DNA of 64,000 bases from Marisa cornuarietis (GCA_004794655.1 SMMW01000617.1:15107501-15171500), one strand, 5' to 3'; positions 10,641 through 23,247 are shown, counted from the first letter of the stretch. Translations and numbers: made by a program. Notes: generated from the sequence alone by a model not told the origin.

Positions 10641-11311
10641 GACGGGATGGGATGTTAGTAGGAAAGAAGTTAGACTGCCAAGCCAAAACAGAGCTCAGAA
10701 CTGTATCTGGAGAACGAAGAGTTGGGTGAAGAGTCCTTCTTGTACTGACCTCATCCCAGTCAGTAGCGACACTCTCGTCCCGCCTTTGACGACCCAATGG
10801 CAAGGTGAAGGGTGACAGGCTCGATCAAAATGCAACATAGTGCTGCCTGGGTGCGAAATTGGAAGTAATTCACACCTTCCCTTGTTTTCCCTTCCTTTTG
10901 TTTTAAATAACTAGCCCCACAGGAGCAGAAAATCGATGTGCACTAATTATCAACCCGATGACAATAAGCACTCTCCTGCAGTCCCGGTAAATGTTGTGGC
11001 TACGGACAGAAGGGAAAAGGGGAATTCAGAGCCTGATCAGGTCTCACAAAGAAGGATCTCAGTTCCAAACGTTTGAAACACTAGTCCTGTCGGCGACTTA
11101 AAATTTGTTTTTGATATGTTTGACCTCATTGATGTGGCCACAACTTTAATCTGCTTTCATGACACTCATGTTTACCACTTAATAAGCGAGGATGACATAT
11201 TTATAAATTTGGATCCATTGCGTACGACCATATCTACTCACGGAATGAGGAGAATGAGGAAATATCGTGGGTGAGAAGAAACGCAGATTTTCTGTCAAAC
11301 AGTTGCTTTTT
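10641..11311. other. no feature recognised
   Basis: Mixed-composition sequence without a supported exon, repeat unit or RNA gene. Confidence 0.45.
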
Positions 11312-11680
11312 TTCGGACTATAGAGTGGTTTTCAGTTCACATTATATTTGTTACTGTGACTGAAATGTTTTCCATTCGTATAGTGTCTGCTTACCGAGGC
11401 TACAAAGAGGTTTTCTGTTCTTATGATTGACTGCCGAGAATATAGAAATGTTTTCCCTTCGCACGGTGTCTGCTGACTGATTTTACAAAGTGGGTTTCAA
11501 TGCTTATTATGCCTGCATACCGAGACTACAGTGGAGATTTAATTCTTATTGTGTTTAATTATCGAGACCGTTAAAAGGTGTATAATTTGTTTAGTTTTTC
11601 TAACCGAGACTGTAGAGAAATTTTTTTTCATTTCGAATCGTTTCCTTACCGAGACTATAGAGGAGCTTTTGTACTAAGAC
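11312..11680 (+). repeat. decayed ~42-bp minisatellite, about 9 units
   Basis: Units start near 11312, 11353, 11393, 11434, 11476, 11519, 11561, 11603 and 11648, so the period stays close to 40-45 bp. The consensus is ACCGAGACTATAGAGG followed by a TTTTCATTCTTATTGTG-like half and TCTGCTT. Individual units differ at many positions, so similarity is visible mainly through the recurring CCGAGACTAYA core. Confidence 0.75.
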
Positions 11681-11689
11681 TAAAAATAT

Positions 11690-12819
11690 GTTGTGGGCCA
11701 GACAACACGCGACATGTTGGAAGCTGACGACGAGCTCTATAAAGATGTTTTATAATGAAAAAACCGATTCCTGTAAACACAGATCTAATATTTTGCGAAA
11801 TAGAAAATAATTCGCAAGTTCCTGTTTTCCTTTATGTTTGTTAATATATATAAATATAAACAATTTATTTTGGTGAGCTGGATATCAAAACTAATGTAGA
11901 TTACGTCCGGATCTTTTCACAATATTGAACCTTCTAGAAGGTGCTTAGAAAAGGAGGGACTGAGGTTTGAACATGACCAAAGAAGAGCAGAAGGTCCAGA
12001 CTGTACACGTAGAGGGAGACAATGTGGTTTAGTGATGTGATGGGATAGCTCCAGTGTTTGCGTGAGCTACACCAGTCGTGCCGACTTAAGAACCATTGCG
12101 ATAAACAGGTTCTTTCATCACCGTGGTGTGACATCAGTTAATCGAACATAATGGGCGGCAATTCGAACGGGTAGACTGTCTGGGTGGTGGACCTGCAGCT
12201 ATCACGAGAAAAAAAGGGACGGGGAACGATTGCAGGAGTAAGAGTAGGACAAGTATGTCTTCTACTACGTTCACTACAATTGATTGCATTAAGGGTTTAA
12301 AGAGGACACTGTCGTCGACCATGGCGATGATAATGACGATGAAACGACGACGATGACAATGACGAAGAAAATTATAATATTGGTAAAGACAATGACACGG
12401 CAGTGTTGATCGACAGTTAGATATTGCAGTTAACATTTTATTTTAATTCCCCTGCTAAATCATGCTATGTTGAGAGAATGTGTGGCCGAAACGACAGTGC
12501 TATATAAATGTGTGTGTGTGTGTGTGTGTGTGAGTGAAAGTGTGCGTCTGTGTGTACGTGTATGTACAAGCGGGTGAGGGTGATTGTCTATACACGCATA
12601 AGTACAAAAATACTGCTCAACAGTTAATACCTTTAAACTCTAACATTTAATTTTAAGGGTAATCTGAAACGAAGGGAACCCAAACATAAAAATCGCAGTG
12701 AACATTATTAAATAAAACTTGGCTTTTTCCATAGACTTGGTGTTCAAATTCTTTTCTTGAAAGAGAGCAAGGACGTGATCTTGGTTCCCTTTGAAACTTA
12801 AGCGAAACTTGTTAAGGTT
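11690..12819. other. AT-rich sequence with a short (TG)n
   Basis: A (TG)n run at about 12509-12532 is the only clear element. Open frames here are short and without recognisable motifs. Confidence 0.45.
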
Positions 12820-12863
12820 CTGACATTTGGAAAATTGCTTCCCACGATCATTAACATCTCGAA
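12820..12863 (-). repeat. short dispersed motif, copy 1
   Basis: CTGACATTTGGAAAATTGCT and the following TCCCACGATC match 15386-15430 with few changes. On the minus strand both copies read as an open frame containing RGKQFS. They look like remnants of one repeat. The extent beyond about 45 bp is unclear. Confidence 0.4.
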
Positions 12864-13243
12864 ACCTCAATTTCAAACCGCATTACACCTGAGTATTTTC
12901 CTCTTTTTTGATCATCATTGTCAAAGCACAAAATTATTTATTTATTACTGTGTCGAGAAGAATGCCGCACTTGCAAAGAAAAGTTGTGAAAGATATATTA
13001 CACAGATTAAATGCATTACTGAACAGTAATACATATATAAAAGACACATTATAGAAAGATAATAAAAAGATTATTGAAAGCGTTACAGTCTTGGTCTGTC
13101 GCCATACTCGTATTCTTGATTTAGAAGTGGAGACGGTTGGCTGGTGGATTTGTATTTTACACCGTGTCAGCACAATAAAACCTAAATTACAGCGATGTGT
13201 GGAGAGATCAATGGAATATTAACACACGCTGTATATGTGTATG

Positions 13244-13265
13244 AATAATAATAATAATAATAATA
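13244..13265. repeat. (AAT)n microsatellite
   Basis: A short AAT run. The sequence just downstream (GAACAGCACTTTTATCGCGA) has a GCG-containing palindromic look, like the hairpin repeats beside other AAT runs in this window, but the match is weak. Confidence 0.8.
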
Positions 13266-13439
13266 GAACAGCACTTTTATCGCGAGCATAACAACCAAAG
13301 CAGGTTGTCCTCTTTGCACTGACCAACAGTAAGGAAGAAAGAATTTTAAAACATTAGCTAATAATAGCATTCTATGATACACACAACTTACCGAGCCAAT
13401 AATCCAGGGGTTAAAGAATACTCAGATAATGAAAATTAA

Positions 13440-13692
13440 AGTAAGAAATGACCTGTGGGTCTGTGTCAATCCTAGCGAGCGCGTGACCAAGTGTGAATGA
13501 CGTGAGCCTCGGTGAATGACGCAAGTCTGGATGAATGACGCAAGCGAGTGATGTCAGAAAGGTTCGAGAAAGAGAACGCATGGGTAACGTTAGTGTGATC
13601 GTTGAAGGAGAGAGGGGAAGGAGTAGGTTAGAGTATTGTAGGCGTGTGTCGCCGTTGAGTTTCTTTGGTTTAGGACAGGCGTGTGTCGCCAC
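13440..13692 (-). mobile_element. inverted, partial copy of the 6.3-kb LTR
   Basis: The minus strand repeats the 3' two thirds of the LTR at 6311-6688 with few changes. Both give the open stretch MRSLSRTFLTS followed by CVIHPDLRHSPRLTSFTL. This copy lacks the 5' part and has degenerate outer ends. A 14-bp GGCGACACACGCCT segment is present twice (about 13640-13653 and 13678-13691), so a small internal duplication occurred here. Confidence 0.8.
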
Positions 13693-13719
13693 TGTAGTTG
13701 TTTCGGATATTGAGTTTTA

Positions 13720-14300
13720 TTTAAAGTTGAATGACATATTTTTAATTAGCGTTTGAATACTGCATTCGGAACAGATAGTGCGGTATGAAAACGAATTCCA
13801 CTGTCTAGAAGCAAAGAAGGTGGACAAACGTTGTCCATGTGTAAGTCTTTGTAGGCGGAATGGACAGAATGCGGGAGTCAAATGAGGATCGGAGGTTTCG
13901 AGCAGGTGTGAGGACAAACACAAGATCAGAGAAATAGAGAGGGGACGTGCCAGGGAAGACTCCTTCGAAGATGGCTGAGACTTACAGTCAAGCTGTGGTT
14001 TAACTGGTAATTAATGAAGAGTGTAAAAAAGTAGTGCACAGAGACAAGCATCCGAAATGGATATTTTGAAGCTTGTGAATTACGTTCTGTGGACAGGCAG
14101 CAAGAAGTTTTACTAGTCTAGTTTGGATGGAACTAAAAAGAAAATGAAAATACTGGTAGTTCAGATCTGATAGAGTATGGCGCTGATCTTGCGGAGTTCA
14201 TAGTAAACAGGTCGACAGAAGTTAGAAACATCATTGTCAAGAGGCATATCAGCAGCCATTACGAAGCTATGAACAGTCGTGTTGAAACTATGAAGTGAAT
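13720..14300 (+). repeat. possible body of a dispersed repeat (copy a)
   Basis: Non-coding-looking sequence (ATAGTGCG near 13776 and onward) aligns loosely with 60860-61030: ATAGTGCG, then GARTTYYAYTGT, GTTGYCCATRTGT and a GGAAT-rich end occur in the same order. The similarity is low and judged by eye. The copy at 60.8 kb follows a hairpin repeat, so both could belong to one longer element. Confidence 0.3.
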
Positions 14301-15385
14301 ATAAGTATTGCGAAACTTAACAATGATAGGAAGATCAGGACGAACTCTAGTGGTACTTTTAGAAAAACAGAGGAGCATCTTGGCTGACGACAAGAACTTC
14401 AAGTGCGACCTTCATATACTGCGGACAGATTTTAAAACAAACCATTTCTTGCTGTGGACATTTATTCTTAAGGGCCAATCTGACAACACGATATGAAGGT
14501 TATTTTCTTGATAACAAAATTTAGTCAATTAAAATTGTTAATACAGTAACAGTTAAGAATAAAGACCTGAATTAATAAAAGATAACTGTCAAAAAATTGA
14601 AACATGATACCCTTGACGTTTTCGAATGTTGCACGATTGCTAGAAGTTCTGCGGTCATTCAAAGTTCAATTTAAATTTATTACAATTTATTTACCTTTCC
14701 CACCGATTTTTGTTTGCTGTAGGGAGAGGCTAGGTGTCCCGGTGTTCCAAGAAAAACAATTTCTGGTTGCTTTTATTTCACACTTGACTATTTTACTGCT
14801 TGGGTGTTAAGCTATAAGATGGCTACAACAACTACTGACAAATTCAGTTATAAAATCATTTTGATGCTGCATGGTGGATTTTTAATCAGGTATAGTCATT
14901 AATTAAAAGGAACAAACATTCAGCCAGCTGTAATTAAGTTTGCAACAGCAGAAATGTTTCAAGGCAAGAATAATGAGGAGTAATAACGAAGCACATGCTG
15001 CAAGTTTACCTTTAAGTTTCTCTGACATACGCTGCAATCTGTTGCCACTGGCTGTTGTATATCAGTTAAAATCCTTGTTAAGGACACAGTTCACGTCTGA
15101 CATTTCAGTTCTGACAATCCAGTTCTGACATTTTGTCCTGTTTGTTGGCCAGCAACACCTGTGCTTAACGAGCAAGGAAATCCAAACAGCAGGAACACGC
15201 ACGAGCAAAAAGATAATAAGGCACGCTATCACGTGACAGGTATGGCGAAAAAAATCAACTTGTCTTTTAATGGCATGACAGCCATTAGCCCATGGCCATA
15301 GCTAAAGGATGGATGCAAACTTCGCGAAGGCTGTAAACCCAACGACACCGAGCGGGAAGAAGAGTCCAGGAAAGTAAGGATGCCA
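14301..15385. other. no feature recognised
   Basis: AT-rich, with short open frames on both strands and no recognisable motif or splice-bounded exon. Confidence 0.45.
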
Positions 15386-15430
15386 CTGACATTAGAGAGA
15401 ATTGCTTCCCACGGTTCTTAACACTGAAAG
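15386..15430 (-). repeat. short dispersed motif, copy 2
   Basis: This is the partner of 12820-12863: CTGACATTAGAGAGAATTGC followed by TTCCCACGGTTCTTAACA. On the minus strand it lies inside a 118-codon open frame (15285-15641) with no recognised domain. Because the motif is shared, that frame is more likely repeat-derived than a gene. Confidence 0.4.
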
Positions 15431-15641
15431 GTCTCCATGTTGCATGCAAAATTATTTCCCCTTCCTTTTGCTGCCAACAATTTTTACACTGAAGAGCAGG
15501 TGATGACAAAAAGCAGTCTTCACACTGGCATAAACGGGGATCAGGGTCCTGTCGTTTAAAGACAGATTTGAGAAGTTTTAAAATCCCCGAAGGAGGACAG
15601 TGCTCGAGTTCTACAGAATGACTGCTCTGTTTAGCATGCAT

Positions 15642-16950
15642 TGTGGTACGAGGGGTTCTGGCACGTGCATAGAGGAGCTCTCCTCGTGCTTTTATTAGCG
15701 TGGTTGTTTGTGTTATTGAGATTCATGCCAAATTTTGGCGATTTGGCGATATGCTATAACATGGAAAACATTGCAGTAAATATTCTTCTTTCTAGTAGCA
15801 CTAAGAAATGCAGAAGAACAGCTTCCTGTTTTACATACTTTATTTTTTAACTCACTATGTTTGTTTGTCTGTATGTCTGTCTGTCTGTCTGTCATTTTGT
15901 AATCGATTGTTTCCCTACGTCTCACCGTCCAAGCGGTCTGAAATTTTTACCAGTTATTCATTTCCGGTGACCATGCAATATTAAATCACTTACAGAAATC
16001 CACAATTAGTAAAATGGTTTGTTATTTATTTTAATTTTGTATGGGAATTTATAGGCCAGATTAGGGGCGATAACTATAGTTTATTAGTCCTAGAGGAGCA
16101 ATTACCTAAGCAGACGGCACAAATAATCAAATGGTAGAGGAGGAAACAACAAAAGACTAAGAAAAATGTGTGTTCTCCCAGTTCCTCTTTAGATGTAATA
16201 TTTTAAATTTGTATATAGTTACTATTGAATTAAAGAAGAGAATGAATTCACATAGTAAAACGAAAAAAATGGCAACAAAATTAAAAAAAAGACTAAAATG
16301 TTTAAAATAAAATAAGTAAAAACAAACTAATAACACACTTTCATTTGAAATGTACAAAAAAGATAAAATAATTCTTTTCCTCGGGTCTCTGGATTTTCCT
16401 TAATACATATAACTTACTTATAAAATGTTCAGATAAAAGTGTGAGAGACACTCTCAGAAACCTTGGAATAAAACATGACTACATTATAAAATTTTTCAAG
16501 AGTGCCCCTCACACTTATATTTGAAATTGCATGTATTAAAGAAAATCCTGAGACCTGAAGAGCTAATTATTTTACCTTTTAAGTACATTTCAAATAAAGG
16601 TGTGGGTTTTTTTCCTTTTCACTTTTTGACATCTACGTCACTGGGAACAGAGGTAATCCAGACAACCAAGCAATAAACCAGATGAAGTGAGTGTATCGTG
16701 ATTTCCATTCGGGTCAGTGTTGAATCAGTTTTCTTTCCTGGGAGGGCAAGATAAAGATAAGCAAAAAATCTAGAACTGGCGAGAACTGCTGAAAGCAGTG
16801 TTCAAACCGGTTTCTTACCTAGAGAAGAGGAGGCGTTGTCAGGTGAAAGTGATGAAACACTACTATAGCAGAATGTTAAGAAAAGTACTATTCAAATATT
16901 GCATTAAACTGTTCATTTTAAGACTTCACTGACCCACCCACTTATAGTCA
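15642..16950. other. AT-rich sequence, nothing recognised
   Basis: Contains a short TCTG run near 15876-15892 and A/T-rich stretches. No gene, RNA or repeat unit was identified. Confidence 0.5.
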
Positions 16951-17175
16951 TTGTGTCTTTCTTTTTATCTTTCATTTCTTTCTTTTTTTTCCTTTTTTTT
17001 ACTTATTCCTTTTCTTTTGTACTTCTTTGTCTATTTTCTTCAAAAGATTTTTCTTTTTTTATCGTCGACAATGTTTTTATTTACTTCAATCTTTTTTGTT
17101 TATTTCTCTGTTCTCTCGTTTCTTTTTTCTCTTTGTAAATTCATTTTCTCCCCCCTCTCTTTCTTTCTCACTTCT
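16951..17175 (+). repeat. T/C-rich tract
   Basis: Pyrimidine-rich, imperfect TTTC sequence. It creates a 203-codon Phe/Leu/Ser frame extending to 17562, which I regard as an artefact. Confidence 0.8.
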
Positions 17176-18200
17176 TCCTTACAAATAGTATCGAAGGCAG
17201 ACAATCAATGTATTCAAACGCGTTCAAAGACAAACATGTCCGATAAAAATCTGGCCTGCAGCCATTATGGAAGAACAAAACGATACACTAAGAAAATGCG
17301 AGGCATTAAACACCAGAAAAAGCAGTCCGGATTGTTTTTTTTTTTTTTTTTTTACAAAAACGAGTGTAAGACAATAAGCTGGCAGGAATCCCTTCCCTTT
17401 ATCCTCAGAGACCCCATTGCTGGACTCGCGGAGTGTCAAGTCAAAGACATCCACTACTTAACGATCTTTTTCAATGGAAGAAATTGTTTCCCTTCGAAGA
17501 TGGGGAGGAAGTTTTTGAAAGACGTCAGCAAACAACGAGTTAGTGCGCGCCCACCCTGGTAAAGACGTGTGTGCGCTATGCTCGAATATGTTTCCTCGGG
17601 CCAGAAAAGATGAAATGTAAATATAACAACGCCCACGTTCCCTCTCAGTCATATGAAGCTCAGACGAGGTGGATTTTTGTCTTGCTTTAATGCTAAGTAC
17701 AAATTAAATTCTTTGCAGGAAACGGCTGGACCCAATCATGATGTGTTTCGCTATGGGCGTTCCATTCTCGTGTAGAGGAAGTAGAACTAGTCAATAACCT
17801 TAAGCTACGGACCACTGTGGGCAATGAATAATGTGCTTATGCGCAACTTTTTGGGATTATCAGAGTTGCGTTTAAACTGTCTTTTTTCAGTAGAATGGGG
17901 CTTGGGGCTAGCATAAACAGAAAAAGAATGTCAAAATCATGAAGAATAAATTAAAGAAAATTGAATTTACAATGTGTTGCATGGTAAGGGCGTATGTATC
18001 TTTTTCCTTTAAATAAAAACTGACCATAAATTTCCCATGAGGAACGCGCTGCTCAAGACACTGTACAAACACCGTACAGAGTACAAGAATTTAATGTTTT
18101 TGCACATTGAAGCCGCTCATGAATACGCTTGACTAAAATGAAATGATAGAGTGAAAGTTTACAATAAAATCATAGAAGCGTTAGATACAGAAAACATACT
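17176..18200. other. no feature recognised
   Basis: Mixed AT-rich sequence with a T run at about 17335-17353. No supported gene or repeat. Confidence 0.45.
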
Positions 18201-18230
18201 GGTGTGAAGCCGGGTACCCTAGCTAGTAAT
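18201..18230 (-). repeat. GGGTACCCGG motif, minus orientation
   Basis: On the minus strand ATTACTAGCTAGGGTACCCG leads into GCTTCACACC. Related strings occur at 59806-59820 (TTAGCTGGGGTACCCGG) and 60346-60368 (GGTACCCGGGGTTGCCCGGG), both in plus orientation. They are probably one end of a dispersed element that inserted several times. The sequences beyond the motif differ, so only the end is shared. Confidence 0.4.
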
Positions 18231-19089
18231 AAATTAAAATGTTTGACTGCAGCCCCTGGGGTAATGCTTTTGGTAAGCCACAATACTTCGGGATTTAGAT
18301 GATGGAGGATGGGGGCACTGATTCAAGAAACACATCTCAACGCTCTTAGAACGAAGCAGATGAGTCTTCTGTAATCCGTTTTTTTTCTGAACGTCTGTGT
18401 CCATCATTTCAGGGGAACTTGTGTTTGACTTTCGTTTTCTTAAAATCTTCATTCCACGGTGATTTTTAGTTGAAATTGAATTATCTTAACGGGAACAAAT
18501 CTCAAACGTCTTTTGGAAAGAAGAAACCTTGTATGTTCTTATCGTTCAAAGAGACAGCAGTTTTGCCGAGGACTTTATATAGAATGGATATCCGGCAAAC
18601 ACATTTTAAGGTAACTGCCAGGCCGCTGCTTCCCGTTTTGACATCAACATGTCGTGGAAGAGTAGACGATGCGAGGTCTTATATTAACAGAGGTGTTAAA
18701 CCTACAGTTTTATGAGCTGTTGTATTTTCAGTTTATTGACTTTATGCCGGAATAAAGCGAAGATCGACAACGTTTGCGAAACAGAATTAAAACTAAATAA
18801 ATTAATTAACCAAGAAACATGTCATATACTGTTGACATTAAGAATTAAGGACTGTGCCATTTTCGACTTCCGAATGCTGGATTACAAAGGGCTCGCCGAG
18901 ACCTAACATAAGAAAGTTTAGCGTTGGTTGCGATTCACTTCCGGCAGTCCATTTTATAGACGTCCTCGGTTTCATCAAATACGATTCCATATGTCTGTCT
19001 CAAAATATCCGTTCGCCAAGATGACTGTTCCACTGATGCAATGTCGTAAGATCAGAACTCTACTTCGCAAACCTTCAAGAATTGTTTTT
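18231..19089. other. no feature recognised
   Basis: Several 60-80-codon open stretches on the plus strand (18470-19125) have no motifs I recognise and no strong splice pairing. Confidence 0.4.
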
Positions 19090-19290
19090 GTAAGCAATAA
19101 CAGCAAATGTTTCTGTATGCAATAAACATCAGAAGTGCTACTGTAAACAATAAACATTAAAGAAAATTAAATTGCTCCTGTAAGGGAATAAACAGCCACG
19201 AAAGGCCATCTTTTAAATAATACATATCAACGTGTTGTTGTGAACGATAAACAACAACAAAGAAAAGTGGTCTTAGTAAATAATGAACGA
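19090..19290 (+). repeat. degenerate series of GTAARCAATAAACA motifs
   Basis: The motif or a close variant recurs at about 19090, 19115, 19143, 19180, 19240 and 19276, spaced 25-60 bp apart. Spacing is irregular, so this is a decayed tandem repeat or a cluster. Every unit carries an AATAAA-like hexamer, so polyadenylation hexamers there should not be read as real ends. Confidence 0.45.
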
Positions 19291-19856
19291 CAACGATGGT
19301 GTTAGAGGGAACACTAAGCAATACCTCGGCTAGAGGCAGCGGCTGCCCAAAATGTCATTGAACTGTCACGTGTTTGGGTATCTGGAGTTCATCTCCTTGG
19401 ATTTCCGTTTTGCCTCTGAAGGTGTGAGCAGGCTTGTCGATAGCTGAAGAGGTGCTGCGAGATCACATCAGGGGTCAGCAGGTCGAGGCTGCAGATTTAC
19501 CTCCGGCTTGGCCTGAGTCAACAACGCAAATTTAAATGCAAAACAATCAATTTGGTTAAAAAAGGGCACTTGGCATTGAAGTTCGTTTGCAAGAAAATAA
19601 ATATAAAAGCCTTAATTTGATAAATTAATAAATAACAAAAGAAAGCGAAAAAAGAGAAAGACAGCAGACTCGTCTTTATAGTGTTAGGAGACTCCAAGAA
19701 ATGTGAAGCCAGCATTTTTTTTGTTGATAACGCACTACGGTATCATGTTGCTAAGGTCAGTAGACTGATATTGTTGATATTGCCGTTGATAAAGCAGCTT
19801 TGACTATGCCGTTGATGAAGATTCTAAAGCGTGGAATGGTTTTGCTTTAGTTTTAG

Positions 19857-19975
19857 TGTTCGGAGATCGCATCACTCTGACCGGAAAATACCTAATAATC
19901 CCGAAGCTTGATTCTACACACATGGACAGTCGCACGAGACCCACCGCTCTTAATCGTGCGGCCATGAAAACTGGT
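19857..19975 (+). CDS. candidate internal coding exon (119 nt)
   Basis: A T-rich acceptor (GCTTTAGTTTTAG, AG at 19855-19856) and a full-consensus donor (GGT|GTAAGT, GT at 19976) bound 119 nt. The frame is open throughout and reads FGDRITLTGKYLIIPKLDST, then HMDSRTRPTALNRAAMKTG. Phases are two leading and no trailing bases. Codon composition is balanced, unlike nearby DNA. No family is recognised and no flanking exon is linked in phase. It is among the best-supported exon candidates here, but it is based only on splice signals and openness. Confidence 0.35.
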
Positions 19976-20539
19976 GTAAGTGGTCCACCGAGACTAAGGC
20001 ACTACGACCACGTGCGGCCACTGGGCTTTGTGAATATTTACCATTTGATCTTCATGAAAAATAGAAACAAAACCAATTATAATCAAAACAATTTGTGGAA
20101 TACTGTTTTTTTATGAAAGTCATATGAAAGCCATTTACATTTTAGCGAAGTGATCATTAACGCTGTCAGGCTTACAAATAGCAAGTAGCAAACCACAATA
20201 AGGACACAAAGGCAAACAGCGGTTCATTCCAACACCCACTGCCACGTATTTTCACGTATAATCGGCGATCATTTTCAAGAGAAAAAGAAGTTAGCTTGAC
20301 AAGCGAGTCGAACTATCGTCGTTTCAAATCGAGAAGAAGGGCAAAAAAAAAAGCAAGCAAGAGATTAGAATTGCAAAGTGAGCGGAATAGGCCGGTGGAG
20401 AATTGTCGGTGTACGTAAGAACCACCAGTGCATATTTTAGAGTAAAAAAGTGGTGTTGGTGGAGTAATTATTCTCTTATAATTAAAATGAGATATCAAAA
20501 TTAGGAAATAATTAAATAAACACAGTATCTATCTTATCT

Positions 20540-20617
20540 ACGCACATACATACGAGCGCGTACACACACGAAGGATCTCACTCTCACACATACAAATGCG
20601 CCCAGACACCCACCAAG

Positions 20618-20704
<87 letters not shown>

Positions 20705-20960
20705 CGAACACAAGTTCGATCGCGCACGCACGTAAACCATACATGTGAACTCAGATGTGCACATATACATACATATGCAAACGCCCACAAATACACACAC
20801 GCACACATAAGCACGCGCACGCGGGATCGCAAACACAGGTACGATCACGCACACGCGCGCACACACATACAAACACACACACACACATGCTGAATTAAAT
20901 ACCCATAACCATACGCACGCGCACGCACAAAAATGCACACACGCGCGCACTCACACACTT
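20540..20960. repeat. CA-rich block with (CA)42 core
   Basis: An uninterrupted CA run at about 20619-20702 is followed by imperfect CACG/CATA sequence. Long Cys/Val and His/Thr frames across it are artefacts. Confidence 0.97.
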
Positions 20961-23247
20961 AACGCAAGCGCGCGCGGGCAAAATCTTAACATTGTTATTC
21001 TTATCTTCAAGCCAAATCCTCTGCTCTACAGCCATTGCCGGAGATCTCATCTGCCTAAATGATATTTTCTCATCTCTTACGACCTCATCTAGACCTCAAA
21101 CTATCCTCCCATCCCGGGCTAGAAGGGGAAGCTGGCTCTCGACCTGTAGCAGGAAAAAATTACTTCTGCTGATGTTCACATGTTTAATTGTTTCCTGAAA
21201 TCTCATTACTCCGGGTTTATACTCTATGAATCCTTTCCTTATGGAGGGCCCCTTTGCATATCGCGAACTTCCCGGTGAATCATCCTTCTTTCATGTGTGA
21301 GACTCCGATCTTGTTTATAGGACATTGGTGCAGGAATATTATCATCATTTCTTCTGCAAGTGTCCTTAACGTAGGAACTTAACGATGAATCCTTCGCTGC
21401 CAATCGGGTAAATGATCAGTTTTGCTTCTAGGAATATTTTTCAATCTGTTCGTCTGTTTGTTCGTGCTGCAGGATATCTTTAAGTCTTATCTTTCATCTC
21501 TGCCGTCTCCTGAGCTCTACGTCCGCATCAGGGCCCGTATTCATGAACCGAGGATAAGTCGTTTTCCTGGGAAATCTAAGACCACGCGTATTGTCGTCGC
21601 AGTTATGATGTCGAGGCCAGATGTTGCTTTAACCGTAGAACCGTTCTCATAAAGCAGTGGCAAAGAGTCCATAGTGTAAGGTAGATTAAAGCAATATCAG
21701 CGTATTTAAGGAGAAGAGATTATTTTTCTTGGTTTCCCTATGTTGCCTCTGGGTAACGACTTACCTGCCCATCATTATCTTACTTTCCTTGATTTTCTTC
21801 CACTTTCTTCATTATTATTTGTTTATTTAAATATATCGTTCGGTTTGTCTAACTCGTGTTTTGTTTAATTGTACCATGCTAATTTTTCAACAGATTTTTA
21901 AATTTTATTGTTGTCTGATTACTTTATTGATTGATTTTTTTATCTGTATGTTATCCAACATCCAATTTTAAAAATACATTTTCGAGTTATTTTGAGCGTT
22001 CTTTATTTTCAAATAAGATATTATCAATGAGTTTTGAAAAAAAAGATCGAAGCTGCACTGAAATTCCGACCTGTTATTGATATAAGCTTCGTTTTAATAA
22101 CTGTTTCACATAAATTGAAGAAGTTCATCTCTCGATGGCTTTTATAGAATCATAAAAATGTCTGTGTTTGAATGAAACAGAACATCTTAATTTTGCCCAG
22201 TCAGAACAAGCAGGGAGGAGAGAAAATAAGAAAACAAAAACATACAACAGGATAAGGACGCAGTTGCATAAAGAGCAATGGGTGCCTTAAACATCATTTA
22301 TAGCGGCAAAGTGGGCTTGTTTCTGCTACAATAACATACGAAAGATCGTTACAGAAATTTTCTCTCTCTCTCTTATTTGTAAATAATTTGCAGGTATCTC
22401 AGGGAAGATCGATTCTTTCGACCTTTGACCTTTAGTTGAGTTTTTACTTTGCCGTTCTCTCCAAATCCGTCTTGCCAATTTCCCGTCTTCTCATTAAAAA
22501 AAAGTGTCCTCTCCCCTTGCTGACGATGCTTAATTTTTTTTCTCTGTTACTTACGTCTGTTACTTAATATCTAGGTACTGAGGCAGCTACCATTTTTTTT
22601 CTTGAAAGGTAAAAGGTGAAACAAAGCTAATGTTAGGGAGACTGCTTTTGTTGATATGGAAACCAACTTAGTGAACATTTTTAAAAATAAGGTTTAGCTT
22701 TCATAAAAAATGAGATTAAAAAAATCTAGTTCCTTAACATATTTTGCTTAAATGCAGTTAAAAATCAAGAAAGAACTAAGAAAAATTAAAATAAATAACT
22801 AAATAAAAAGGGGGATAGCCTAATTTATACCTCCCTTTCAGCTTAAGCAATTGCTTAGGAGAGCTTTTTCCTTGGTACTCGAGTCTGCTCGAAAGAGATA
22901 AATAACAGTTTTGCTACGCCATTACAGATGCTTGAGAAAAGAAAATGAAATTAAATAGCACGTTAACATTAGAGGCATACAGAGCCAGAAAAAAAACTTC
23001 AGCTGAAAAAGGTTCAGTGATGAAGCAATGCCTTGCGCAGACGTGATCAAGGGGAAGAGCACCGGTGTTAAGACAAGAGTTGCGGCCCCTTTACAGAGAC
23101 TTGGCCACAAACTTCTCTGATCTCTGGACGAAAGATTTCCGCGAGTTTGGTTGCAAAGCCCAACAAACTTCCGCTACAGGCAGTGAAAGCACAGTGTGTG
23201 TGTGTGTTTTCACACAAGCATTCCTCGATATTTTTTTTTATCATTAG
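20961..23247. other. mostly AT-rich, no gene recognised
   Basis: About 2.3 kb without a supported exon or repeat. A consensus donor occurs on the minus strand near 21770 (CAG|GTAAGT), but the sequence before it is A-rich, lacks an acceptor and is poorly coding. Confidence 0.45.

Noticed and set aside
10231..10815. 194-codon plus-strand frame of Ser/Leu/Phe/Pro, and its Arg/Glu mirror on the minus strand
   Set aside because: Produced by the CT tract after the LINE 3' end.
16951..17562. 203-codon plus-strand frame
   Set aside because: The first 75 codons are a T/C tract. The rest has no motif and runs through a long T run.
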